DNA of 45,033 bases from NCBI GenBank assembly GCA_030683105.1, contig JAUXMZ010000063.1, positions 1-45,033 on the forward strand. The letters run 5' to 3'. Positions 7,387 to 13,867 of the stretch are shown here, one piece after another; within the stretch, counting starts at the first letter, position 1, and each line of letters opens with the position of its first letter. Origin of the DNA: Burkholderiales bacterium (lineage in GTDB: Bacteria > Pseudomonadota > Gammaproteobacteria > Burkholderiales > SG8-41). A program made the position numbers and the translations under genes. The notes under the pieces were generated by a model. The model searched no databases. It was not told the DNA's origin and saw nothing but the letters and a program-made list of their open reading frames with translations.

Positions 7387-7926
7387 TCAGGCAGCAGCGG
7401 GCTTGCCGTGGTCTTCATGCCATTGCCTGAGCCAGCCGGCGTTGCCGCCCAGCGCGATGATTTCCTGCAGCGCGTCGGGCACCGGCGGGTATTCGCGCCG
7501 GATGTCGCGCGTGTGGTTGATGAAAAACCCGTTCCTGAAATCAATTTCCAGTTCGTCGCCGGTGTCGCAGATGTCGGTGGCGTTGACGCAGTCGGTCATC
7601 ACACGCACCCCGCAGCCGAGCGCGGCGCGGTAGGCGAGAAACGGCATCGATTCGCATACCAGGCCCAGCCCCAGCGCCTGCATCGCGATATAGCCGTTCA
7701 TCTTGGGGCCCATGCCGAAGTTGCGGCCGGCGACGATGATGTCGCCCGGTTTGCAGCGCTCGTGGAAACCCGGGTCGGTATCCTCGAACAAGTGGGGGAT
7801 GATGTCCCGGGCGTTGAAATAGCGCCCGGCGATGATCCAGCCGGGGACGACGCCGCCGGCGTGGGGCACGTCGTGGCCGAGCTTGTAGCAGCGGCCTTTG
7901 AGCAGCCATTGAAATTCAGTGCTCAT
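7387..7926 (-). CDS. Aconitase-family small subunit (LeuD-like dehydratase)
   Basis: This 179-aa swivel-domain protein resembles the small subunit of 3-isopropylmalate dehydratase. Family marks include GRYFNARDIIPHLFEDTDPGF, the substrate-loop region AGRNFGMGPKMNGY (LeuD has a G.NFG.GSSREHA-type segment) and a C-terminal GDELEIDFRNGFF strand. SSREHA is replaced by MGPKMNG, so substrate choice probably differs from isopropylmalate. The ATG at 7926 is used; a TTG two codons upstream is possible. It lies 108 bp downstream of the large subunit on the same strand, separated by heptanucleotide repeats. With the large subunit it should hydrate or dehydrate a hydroxy-acid. The true leucine pathway role is not supported by neighbours (no leuA or leuB). 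Confidence 0.82.
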   Translation of the reverse strand: MSTEFQWLLKGRCYKLGHDVPHAGGVVPGWIIAGRYFNARDIIPHLFEDTDPGFHERCKPGDIIVAGRNFGMGPKMNGYIAMQALGLGLVCESMPFLAYRAALGCGVRVMTDCVNATDICDTGDELEIDFRNGFFINHTRDIRREYPPVPDALQEIIALGGNAGWLRQWHEDHGKPAAA

Positions 7927-7934
7927 ATCCAAAA

Positions 7935-8044
7935 TCCGTGATTAGTAATTCGTGATTAGTGAATCGTAAGATCAATTTTTACCAATTACCAATTACCAAT
8001 TACCAATCACCAATCACCAATCACCAATCACCAATCACCAATTA
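7935..8044. repeat. Heptanucleotide repeat array (TGATTAG / ACCAATT, ACCAATC)
   Basis: The spacer between the two dehydratase subunits has a left part of GTGATTAG/GTAATTC units (about 7938-7967) and a right part of about nine tandem 7-bp units, ACCAATT then ACCAATC (7979-8044). The two halves are roughly complementary and could pair as an RNA hairpin. The right end runs into the coding region: the last codons and the TGA of the large-subunit gene lie inside the array. Related arrays are at 20745-20787 and 29129-29219. Confidence 0.9.
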
Positions 8045-9312
8045 CCGCTCACGGTCCTTGGATCTGTTATCTTTCCCGCTACTGCCGAAGCCGCCACCGT
8101 CGCCGGGCTGCCGAGGTACAGCTCGGCATCTTTCGCGCCGAAGCGGCCATGGTTGTTGTTGGCGGCGGTGGAAATCGACACTTCGCCTGAGTGCACCGGC
8201 CCGATCACGGCGTCGTTGCACGGCCCGCAGCCTGCGGGCAGCAGCACCGCGCCGGCTTCGACGAACACCTGCATCAGGCCTTCGCGCGCCATGCGCTTGA
8301 CCGATTCCTCCGTGCCCGGCGCCACGAACAGGCGCACGTGCGGCGCGATGCGCTTTCCCTCGAGCACCGCCGCGGCGGCGAGCAAGTCTTCATACATGCC
8401 CGAGCCGCACGAACCGATGAAGGCGTGATCGATGCGTTTGCCGGAAACCTGCGCCAGATCCACCGCGTTCTGCACGCCGCCAGGCAGCGCGATCTGCGGT
8501 TCGAGCGCGCTCACGTCAAGCTTGAGATCAGCTTCATAATGCGCGTCGGCGTCAGGGTAGACCGGCGTGTAAGGCTGCTTTGCCCGTGCTGCGGCATGAT
8601 CGAGGATCTCTTGCGACGGAGGAAAGAACACGCCATAGGCGCGCATCTCGGTAGGGCTGGAACACAGTGCTGCGCGCGCGGCAAGACTGAACTGGTCGAG
8701 ATCGCCCGCATATTCGAGCACGCGGTAATCGAGATCGGTTTCGAGCGCGCCTTGGGCAATCAGCGTGGCGATGTGAAAGCCCAAATCGCGCGCGTGCACT
8801 CCGGGCCGAAGTTTTCCGGTGATCTTCAGGCGCACCGATTGCGGCACCATCACCCAGTTGGTGCCGGTGGCGAGCACGCGCGAGATCTCGGTGCCCATGC
8901 GAAAGCCGAACGCGCCGATGGCGCCGGCGTTGGTGGCGTGCCTGTCGTTGTCGAAGTAGAACATGCCGGGCAACAGCATGCCCGATTCCATCGGGAAAAT
9001 ATGACCGTGACCGCCGCGGCCAACGTCAAAGAAATTTTTCACGCCCCATAGCCGCGCCGCCTCACGGTTGAACGCGCCGCGCTCGGCTGCGCGCGCGCTG
9101 CCGTAGATCACGTCGTGGTCGGTGACCATCACCACTTTGTCGGGCGCGGCGAGCCGGTCTATGCCGAGGGCGTCCAGTTCGCGTTTCGCGCCCATCACCA
9201 CGCCGTCGTGGATCATCATGAAATCGGGGTCGGGATAAACGACGTCGCCGGGGCGCACTTCTTTCTTGCCGCTTTTGCGCGCAAGGATTATTTCGACTGC
9301 CGTCATGCCCAT
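8035..9312 (-). CDS. Aconitase-family large subunit (LeuC-like dehydratase)
   Basis: The 425-aa product is a stand-alone aconitase-fold large subunit. The three [4Fe-4S] ligands are visible: C302 in IGSCGSGMYEDLL, and C362 and C365 in PAGCGPC. MTAVEIILARKSGKKEVRPGD at the start and the SISTAANNNHGRFG and YLGSPATVAASAVAGKITDP segments near the end are family marks. It should work with the downstream small subunit as a hydro-lyase on a hydroxylated di- or tricarboxylate (isopropylmalate, homoaconitate or dimethylmalate type). Abundant Bug receptors nearby would suit a catabolic role, but this is inference. The last residues (SGNW) and the stop come from an intergenic heptamer array, so the C-terminus has been reshaped by the repeat. 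The ATG at 9312 is 10 bp after the preceding gene. Confidence 0.88.
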   Translation of the reverse strand: MGMTAVEIILARKSGKKEVRPGDVVYPDPDFMMIHDGVVMGAKRELDALGIDRLAAPDKVVMVTDHDVIYGSARAAERGAFNREAARLWGVKNFFDVGRGGHGHIFPMESGMLLPGMFYFDNDRHATNAGAIGAFGFRMGTEISRVLATGTNWVMVPQSVRLKITGKLRPGVHARDLGFHIATLIAQGALETDLDYRVLEYAGDLDQFSLAARAALCSSPTEMRAYGVFFPPSQEILDHAAARAKQPYTPVYPDADAHYEADLKLDVSALEPQIALPGGVQNAVDLAQVSGKRIDHAFIGSCGSGMYEDLLAAAAVLEGKRIAPHVRLFVAPGTEESVKRMAREGLMQVFVEAGAVLLPAGCGPCNDAVIGPVHSGEVSISTAANNNHGRFGAKDAELYLGSPATVAASAVAGKITDPRTVSGNW

Positions 9313-9322
9313 GGATTATTGC

Positions 9323-9808
9323 TCACGCGGCAACGGCTTCGTTCAGTTTTGCCTCGATGAACTCGATCTGCGTGTGCCGCATCTGGCTGCTGGCGTAAAT
9401 CCAGAACAGCGTGATGAAGGTCACAGCGCCGCCTATGCCGAGCAGATCGCCGGCGGGTTGGGTGCCGGAAAATTTCTGGAAGGCGCCGACCAGGAGCAAG
9501 CCCACGCTCATCGCCAGCAGGCCGATGAACTGGATCTTCGAGTGGGTCTTGTAACGCAGCATGCCCTCGATGACGGTGCCTTCAGGGCCCGGCCGTACCT
9601 CGCCCTTGAATTCCACCACATCCCCGGCGATGCCCACGGTAGTCGTTTTCCAGACCCTGATGTGATCGGGGTGCACAAAACCCGCCAACCGGTCCTTCAT
9701 GCTGAACTGCCTGATCGCAAGCATGTCGCGCAGCCGCGCTTCCGCATTGGCGGGGATTGCGGGACCCGCTACGCGCAGGGCCTGCTGCCAGAATATGAAA
9801 TTCTCCAT
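9323..9808 (-). CDS. Hypothetical two-helix membrane protein
   Basis: I do not recognise this 161-aa protein. The first 90 residues are soluble-looking, with a beta-rich stretch around TTTVGIAGDVVEFKGEVRPG. Two membrane helices follow, about residues 93-110 (IQFIGLLAMSVGLLLVGAF) and 121-140 (LLGIGGAVTFITLFWIYAS). A short amphipathic tail ends the protein. The ATG at 9808 has an AAGGAAG Shine-Dalgarno sequence 5 nt upstream on the minus strand. The gene ends 10 bp before the LeuC-like gene, so the two are probably co-transcribed. A link to the dehydratase is suggested only by position. Confidence 0.7.
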   Translation of the reverse strand: MENFIFWQQALRVAGPAIPANAEARLRDMLAIRQFSMKDRLAGFVHPDHIRVWKTTTVGIAGDVVEFKGEVRPGPEGTVIEGMLRYKTHSKIQFIGLLAMSVGLLLVGAFQKFSGTQPAGDLLGIGGAVTFITLFWIYASSQMRHTQIEFIEAKLNEAVAA

Positions 9809-9945
9809 CAAGCTTCCTTAAGAAAGCTTACCTGATTGTTCAGGATGGTTGGCCGCATTTCATAAAAGTATAATAATATCATATAGTTATGTATTATATG
9901 CGAGTGATGCGGGAAAAGGAACAAGCCGCCACCGGTGCGCTGCGA

Positions 9946-10215
9946 TCAGTGTTTGGGCGCCTGCTGCTGGGCCTGTTGTTCCTTTTGCAGTGCAGCGATG
10001 ACGCGCTGGCGCTTGGCCTCGACTTCCTTGGCAAATCCCGGATGCTTTTGTTCGATCAGGCCTATGCCCATGCCGATTTTGAGCAACGAGACGGCGATGG
10101 TCGCTGATAGATCGTCGAGGTCGGGGCTGACTTTGGCAAGTTCGATCGCTTCGGTGGTTTCATTGAAAAGCTGTTGTATTGCTTCGTTCAGTTCGTCGTC
10201 GAAAAGTTTTGCCAT
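9946..10215 (-). CDS. Small hypothetical protein, helical
   Basis: The 89-aa product starts MAKLFDDELNEAIQQLF and ends in a Gln-, Ala- and Lys-rich tail (KEQQAQQQAPKH). It looks all-helical and soluble, with a moderately hydrophobic middle (IAVSLLKIGMGIGLIEQ). I do not recognise the family. The ATG at 10215 is preferred over a longer non-ATG start because MAKLFDDE is a natural N-terminus; no strong ribosome-binding site is seen. It could be the first gene of the minus-strand dehydratase group, although a 137-bp AT-rich gap (about 9835-9900), which may carry a promoter, separates it from the next gene. Confidence 0.6.
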   Translation of the reverse strand: MAKLFDDELNEAIQQLFNETTEAIELAKVSPDLDDLSATIAVSLLKIGMGIGLIEQKHPGFAKEVEAKRQRVIAALQKEQQAQQQAPKH

Positions 10216-10318
10216 GTGGACTCTCGGCCGGGGTAAAACCATATTCTAGCGTGTAGCGTGGACTTCGCGCCCGCGCAGCCTGTTGCGAGGGCTACAATAT
10301 ATATACCCTAAAAAATAT

Positions 10319-10499
10319 TAACCGCCGATGAACGCCGATGAACGCCGATGAACGCCGATGAACGCCGATAACGCCGATAAATATTTTTTTACCTTCAACG
10401 ACGAGTAAATAAGAAAAAAGAGTCGTATTGTCGCTTTTGTCTAACTACCGTCTGGAGTTTTAGTTGTTATCGGCGTTATCGGCGTTCATCGGCGGTTGC
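10319..10499. repeat. Large hairpin of CGCCGATGAA repeats
   Basis: The left arm (10319-10380) begins TTAACCGCCGATGAA, iterates CGCCGATGAA four times and ends ACGCCGATAACGCCGATAA. The right arm (10466-10499) is the reverse complement: GTTATCGGCGTTATCGGCG, then TTCATCGGCGGTT. The roughly 85-nt AT-rich centre has no ORF. This fills the 307-bp gap before the Bug gene at 10523. A related, more decayed hairpin is at 11553-11700. Confidence 0.9.
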
Positions 10500-10523
10500 A
10501 TCGATCTTGATCTTTTTGACATG
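10488..10523 (+). repeat. ATCGATCTTGGTCTTTTTGA motif, copy 1
   Basis: ATCGGCGG at the end of the hairpin arm runs into TTGCATCGATCTTGATC and TTTTTGACATGTG. Similar sequences occur at 11819-11846 and 16067-16101, each time next to a CGCCGAT/ATCGGCG hairpin or half-hairpin and within 15 nt of a gene end. Here it reaches the GTG start of the Bug gene. Confidence 0.7.
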
Positions 10524-11533
10524 TGCCAAGGTTAATTGGCAAAACGGGCGGGCGACTTGTGCGAAGAATGATGCAAGCGGCGGTTGTGCTGATAGTGATG
10601 GCGTGCGCGCTGTCCGCTGCGCAGGCGCAGAACTATCCGAACCGCACGGTACGCATCATCGTGCCGATAGCGCCGGGCGGCGCCTCCGATCTCCTGAGCC
10701 GCCTGATCGCGCAGAAGCTGTACGAGTCATGGGGACAAGTGGTTCAAGTCGACAACCGGCCCGGCGCGAGCGGCATCATCGGCAGCGAGCTGGTGGCGAA
10801 AGCGCCGCCCGACGGCTACACGCTGCTGATGGCTTTCACCTCGCATGTCACCAATCCCAGTCTGCAGCCCAAACTGCCGTACGATACGCTCAACGATTTT
10901 GCGCCGGTGACCATGGTCGCAATCGTGCCAAGCGTGCTGCTCGTGCATCCGTCGCTGCCGGTGCGCTCGGTGCAGGAGCTGATCGCATTCGCCAAAAAGC
11001 GGCCGGGAGAACTCGACTACGCCTCGGCCGGTACCGGTACCGCCACGCATCTGGCGGCGCTGATGTTCAGCGCCATGACCGGCGTCATCATGGAACATGT
11101 GCCGTACCGCGGCGGGGTGCCGGCGCTCAACGATCTGCTCGGCGGCCAGGTGTCGCTGATGTTCGGCAACCTCGCGCCCAGCATGACATTCATTCGTTCC
11201 GGGCGATTGCGTCCGCTGGCGGTGACCAGCGCCCGGCGCTCCGACGCAATGCCGCGGTTGCAGACCATGGCCGAAGCGGGCTTGCCCGGCTACGAGGCGC
11301 TGGCCTGGTTTGCGCTGCTGGCGCCGGCGCGCACACCGGGACAGGTGATCAACAAGCTCAACTCGGAAGTCGTGGCGACCCTTCAGCATCCGGATATGAA
11401 AGAACGACTGAAGGGCCTGGGCGTCGAAATCATGCCGGGCAGTCCCGCAGAGCTCAACGATTACATCCGGGTCGAGATCGCGAAGTGGGACAAGGTGATC
11501 AGGAAACTGGGCGTCAGGCCTAAGGTCCCATAA
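10523..11533 (+). CDS. Bug/TctC-family tripartite tricarboxylate transporter receptor
   Basis: This 336-aa periplasmic binding protein shows the Bug pattern. After the signal peptide come NYPNRTVRIIVPIAPGGASD, then LLSRLIAQKL, VDNRPGASGIIGSE, APPDGYTLLM, FAPVTMVAIVPSVLLVHPSL, LDYASAGTGTATHLA and the EHVPYRGGVPALNDLLGGQ substrate-loop region. The start is taken as GTG at 10523 because it provides the basic n-region (RLIGKTGGRLVRR) before the hydrophobic core; the ATGs at 10568 and 10571 would leave no positive charge. Such receptors capture carboxylates or small aromatic acids and normally pass them to TctA/TctB. No membrane partner is adjacent, so it is an orphan receptor, as is common in Burkholderiales. 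The ligand cannot be read from sequence. Confidence 0.92.
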   Translation: MPRLIGKTGGRLVRRMMQAAVVLIVMACALSAAQAQNYPNRTVRIIVPIAPGGASDLLSRLIAQKLYESWGQVVQVDNRPGASGIIGSELVAKAPPDGYTLLMAFTSHVTNPSLQPKLPYDTLNDFAPVTMVAIVPSVLLVHPSLPVRSVQELIAFAKKRPGELDYASAGTGTATHLAALMFSAMTGVIMEHVPYRGGVPALNDLLGGQVSLMFGNLAPSMTFIRSGRLRPLAVTSARRSDAMPRLQTMAEAGLPGYEALAWFALLAPARTPGQVINKLNSEVVATLQHPDMKERLKGLGVEIMPGSPAELNDYIRVEIAKWDKVIRKLGVRPKVP

Positions 11534-11552
11534 AAAAAATATAAAAAAATCA

Positions 11553-11700
11553 TTAACCGCCGATGAATTCTCCTCAATACCCGCTCGACGGGTACGCCGA
11601 TCGAATCAAGGCCAAAAGCTTTCGCCGGCAATGACAAACACCAATAATATAATTTGTTGCGTCTTAGAGTTTTAGATTTTTATCGGCGTTCATCTGCGTT
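11553..11700. repeat. Decayed CGCCGATGAA hairpin with nested REP-like hairpin
   Basis: AACCGCCGATGAA on the left (11555-11567) pairs with TTATCGGCGTTCATC on the right (about 11680-11694). Inside the left half sits AATACCCGCTCGACGGGTAC (11576-11595), whose TACCCG-CTCGA-CGGGTA forms a hairpin that also occurs at 20834-20864 and 37068-37098. The rest of the 327-bp gap up to 11860 holds a CCCTTCTCC hairpin and a third short repeat. Confidence 0.8.
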
Positions 11701-11776
11701 CGATCCCTCTCTCCCGACCTCTCTGCCTTGCTTCAAGTGTTCCCTTGTCCCAAAGGGAGAGAGGAGGCAATTGTTT

Positions 11777-11846
11777 CCCTTCTCCACTAGGGGAGAAGGG
11801 TCAGGGATGAGGGCTGGGCGGTTACATCGGTCTTGGTCTATCTGAT
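11777..11846. repeat. CCCTTCTCC hairpin and ATCGGTCTTGGTC motif, copy 2
   Basis: CCCTTCTCC (11777-11785) pairs with GGAGAAGGG (11792-11800) across a 6-nt loop. This type recurs as CCCTCTCC/GGAGAGGG at 13005-13026. It lacks a T-run on either strand, so it is not a typical intrinsic terminator. GCGGTTACATCGGTCTTGGTC follows, the second copy of the motif at 10488 and 16067, just beyond the 3' end of the dehydrogenase gene. Confidence 0.65.
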
Positions 11847-11860
11847 ACACGTTCTCAAGT

Positions 11861-12832
11861 TTACCGCGCCAGCGCTTCCGAATTCAGCACGTTGACGGTT
11901 TTGCCGGCGACGTAAGCGAGCAGGTTGTCGAAAGCCTCGCCGAAATAAAGCTCGTAGGTGTTCTGCTCGACCCATGCGCTGTGCGGGGTGCATAGCGCAT
12001 TGTCCAGTCTGAGCAACGGATGATCGCCGTCCAGCACCGGCTCGTTTTCATAGACATCAACCGCAGCCAGACCCGGCCGGCCCTGGCTAAGGGCGGCGGC
12101 CAGCGCCCCGGGCGCGATGAGTTCGGCGCGCGCGGTGTTGACGAGCAGCGCCGTCGGTTTCATGCGTGCGAGATCGGCTTCGGCCACAATGCCGCGCGTG
12201 GCGTCGGTTAGCCGCAGCATCAGGCTCAGCACGTCGGATTGCTCGAACAGTTCATTCTTGCTGGCCGCGACGGCGTAGCCCGCCGCCCTGGCGCGCGCCT
12301 GCGTCGATTCCCGCCCATACACCAGGACGCGCATGCCGAAGCTTGCACCGGTCGCGGCAATCAGACTGCCGATCTTGCCCAGCCCGTAGAGACCAAGCGT
12401 GCGTCCGTGCAGGCCCAGGCTGAATGATGAGCGCCACAGGCCGCGCTTCATCAGCGCGGTCTCTTCGGGGATGCGTCGCAGCGTTGCCAGGATCAGAGTC
12501 CAGGTATGCTCGGAAACCGTGTGGGGTGACGCGTGCGTGCCGTGGGCGATGACGATGCCGCGCTCGGTGCAGGCGGCGATGTCGATATGGTGGGCGCTGC
12601 GCCCGGTCTGGCTGATCAGCTTGAGATGCGGCAGTTTAGCGAGCAGCTCGCGCGTATAGTGCGTGCGCTCGCGTATGGGCACGATGGCCTCGGCATCGCG
12701 CAGATTGCGCGCCAGTGTATCGAAGCCGGGCGCTGCGTCGCGAAAAACGCGGACCTCATGGCCAGCAAGTTTGCGCAGGCAATCGAGCTGCGGCACCAGG
12801 CCGTGGTAATCGTCGGGAATGGCGATGATCAT
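11861..12832 (-). CDS. D-2-hydroxyacid dehydrogenase family protein
   Basis: This 323-aa NAD-dependent dehydrogenase has the D-isomer-specific layout: a split catalytic domain (residues 1-100 and 290-323) around a Rossmann core. The cofactor loop is GLYGLGKIG (147-155). The catalytic set is R235 in NTARAELI, E264 in YENEP and H284 in CTPHSAW. Such enzymes interconvert D-2-hydroxy acids and 2-keto acids; phosphoglycerate dehydrogenase-like members belong here, but the ACT domain of SerA is absent. The neighbouring Bug receptor and SDR genes suggest use on an imported hydroxy acid. The gene is alone on the minus strand between two plus-strand genes. The exact substrate is unknown. Confidence 0.88.
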   Translation of the reverse strand: MIIAIPDDYHGLVPQLDCLRKLAGHEVRVFRDAAPGFDTLARNLRDAEAIVPIRERTHYTRELLAKLPHLKLISQTGRSAHHIDIAACTERGIVIAHGTHASPHTVSEHTWTLILATLRRIPEETALMKRGLWRSSFSLGLHGRTLGLYGLGKIGSLIAATGASFGMRVLVYGRESTQARARAAGYAVAASKNELFEQSDVLSLMLRLTDATRGIVAEADLARMKPTALLVNTARAELIAPGALAAALSQGRPGLAAVDVYENEPVLDGDHPLLRLDNALCTPHSAWVEQNTYELYFGEAFDNLLAYVAGKTVNVLNSEALAR

Positions 12833-13004
12833 GATGATGCCAGTGTATCACCGGCGTGATGCACGAAATATCGGGTGTGTTCCGTCGCGGAGAAAATTTC
12901 CCGGGGAACGGCGCTGTTGCCCGCGATATGTCAAAATCGGTTTTATACGGTTATTGCGCGTTTCAAAATGAAGGGCAACCGGAACGCGCAATCCCTCTCC
13001 CCAT

Positions 13005-13026
13005 CCCTCTCCCCCCGAGGAGAGGG
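13005..13026. repeat. CCCTCTCC hairpin
   Basis: CCCTCTCC (13005-13012) and GGAGAGGG (13019-13026) form an 8-bp stem with a 6-nt loop. It matches the style of the hairpin at 11777-11800. It lies 63 nt before the SDR start codon, so it would be in the leader if transcription begins upstream. Confidence 0.65.
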
Positions 13027-13088
13027 TGAGAATGGCACTGATTCGCCGTCGCGAATGAGTGAATATCAATAATTGCAAGGAGCACGGC

Positions 13089-13862
13089 ATGGAACTCGGA
13101 TTACGCGGCAAAGTGGCCGCAGTCACCGGCGGCAGCGAAGGCATAGGGCGCGCGACGGTATTGCGCCTGGTCGAGGAGGGCGTCAAGGTCGCGATCTGCG
13201 CGCGGCGCGCCGAGGTGCTCAACGCGTTTGCCGCGGAAATCAAAAAAGCCGGCGGCGACGTGCTGCCGGTGCTGGCCGATGCCGCTAAGGAAGGCGACAT
13301 GGAACGGTTCATCGCCGAGACGGTCAGGCATTACGGCCGTGTCGATATCGTGGTCAACAACGCCGGGGGCACCGGCCAGGACCCGTTCGCCAAAGTGACG
13401 GATGAGGCGTGGCAGCACGATCTCACCATCAAGCTGTTCGCGCACATCCGCACCGCGCGCGCCGCGATCCCGCACATGAAGAAGCAGGGTGGCGGGCGCA
13501 TCATCAGCCTCAACATGGTCGGCGCCAAGCAGCCCGACGCCGGCACGTTTCCGACCACCATCAGCCGCGCCGCTGGGCTGGCGTTCACCAAGGCGCTGTC
13601 CAAGGAACTTGCCCCGGACAATATTCTGGTCAACGCGGTGGCGGTGGGCAAGATCAAGTCCATGCAGCAGGAGCGCCGCGCCGCGCGCACCGGGATCAGT
13701 GTCGACGAACATTACGCCAAGGTCGGCAAGACCATCCCGCTGGGCCGCATGGGCGAGTCCGCGGAAGTGGCCAATGTCATCGCGTTCCTCGCCTCGGATG
13801 CGGCGAGCTATGTCACGGGCGTCTGCATCAACGTCGATGGCGGTTTGTCAGGCACTCTGTAA
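13089..13862 (+). CDS. SDR-family protein lacking the catalytic Tyr-Lys pair
   Basis: The 257-aa product has a full classical SDR frame: TGGSEGIG (13-20) for the dinucleotide, a basic ARR near 40, VDIVVNNAGG (86-94), and the GESAEVANVIAFLASDAASYVTG and INVDGGLSG C-terminal marks. Where YxxSK should stand, the sequence is T156-T-I-S-R160. The catalytic serine region reads IISLNMVGAK instead of the usual ISS. So Ser, Tyr and Lys of the normal tetrad all seem absent. It may bind cofactor without classical redox chemistry, or use other residues. The start at 13089 follows AAGGAG. The stop is 5 bp from the next gene, so the two are likely coupled. Confidence 0.85.
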   Translation: MELGLRGKVAAVTGGSEGIGRATVLRLVEEGVKVAICARRAEVLNAFAAEIKKAGGDVLPVLADAAKEGDMERFIAETVRHYGRVDIVVNNAGGTGQDPFAKVTDEAWQHDLTIKLFAHIRTARAAIPHMKKQGGGRIISLNMVGAKQPDAGTFPTTISRAAGLAFTKALSKELAPDNILVNAVAVGKIKSMQQERRAARTGISVDEHYAKVGKTIPLGRMGESAEVANVIAFLASDAASYVTGVCINVDGGLSGTL

Positions 13863-13867
13863 GACCC

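Noticed and set aside
7979-8044. Heptamer array as a CRISPR or iteron origin
   Set aside because: Units are 7 bp, contiguous, and related arrays occur at other intergenic places. No replication gene or DnaA boxes are near.
10319-10380. Possible CRISPR array from regularly repeated CGCCGATGAA units
   Set aside because: Units are 10 bp without spacers, and the whole block folds with an inverted copy downstream. There are no cas genes. It is a tandem-repeat hairpin.
11777-11800. Intrinsic terminator after the Bug or the dehydrogenase gene
   Set aside because: The stem is good but neither strand has a T-run after it, and the same type occurs upstream of the SDR gene, so it is a repeat hairpin.
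13409-13867. N-terminal extension of the membrane protein into the SDR gene
   Set aside because: The extra residues are Arg/His-rich shadow sequence of the SDR frame; the hydrophobic protein begins at about 13868.
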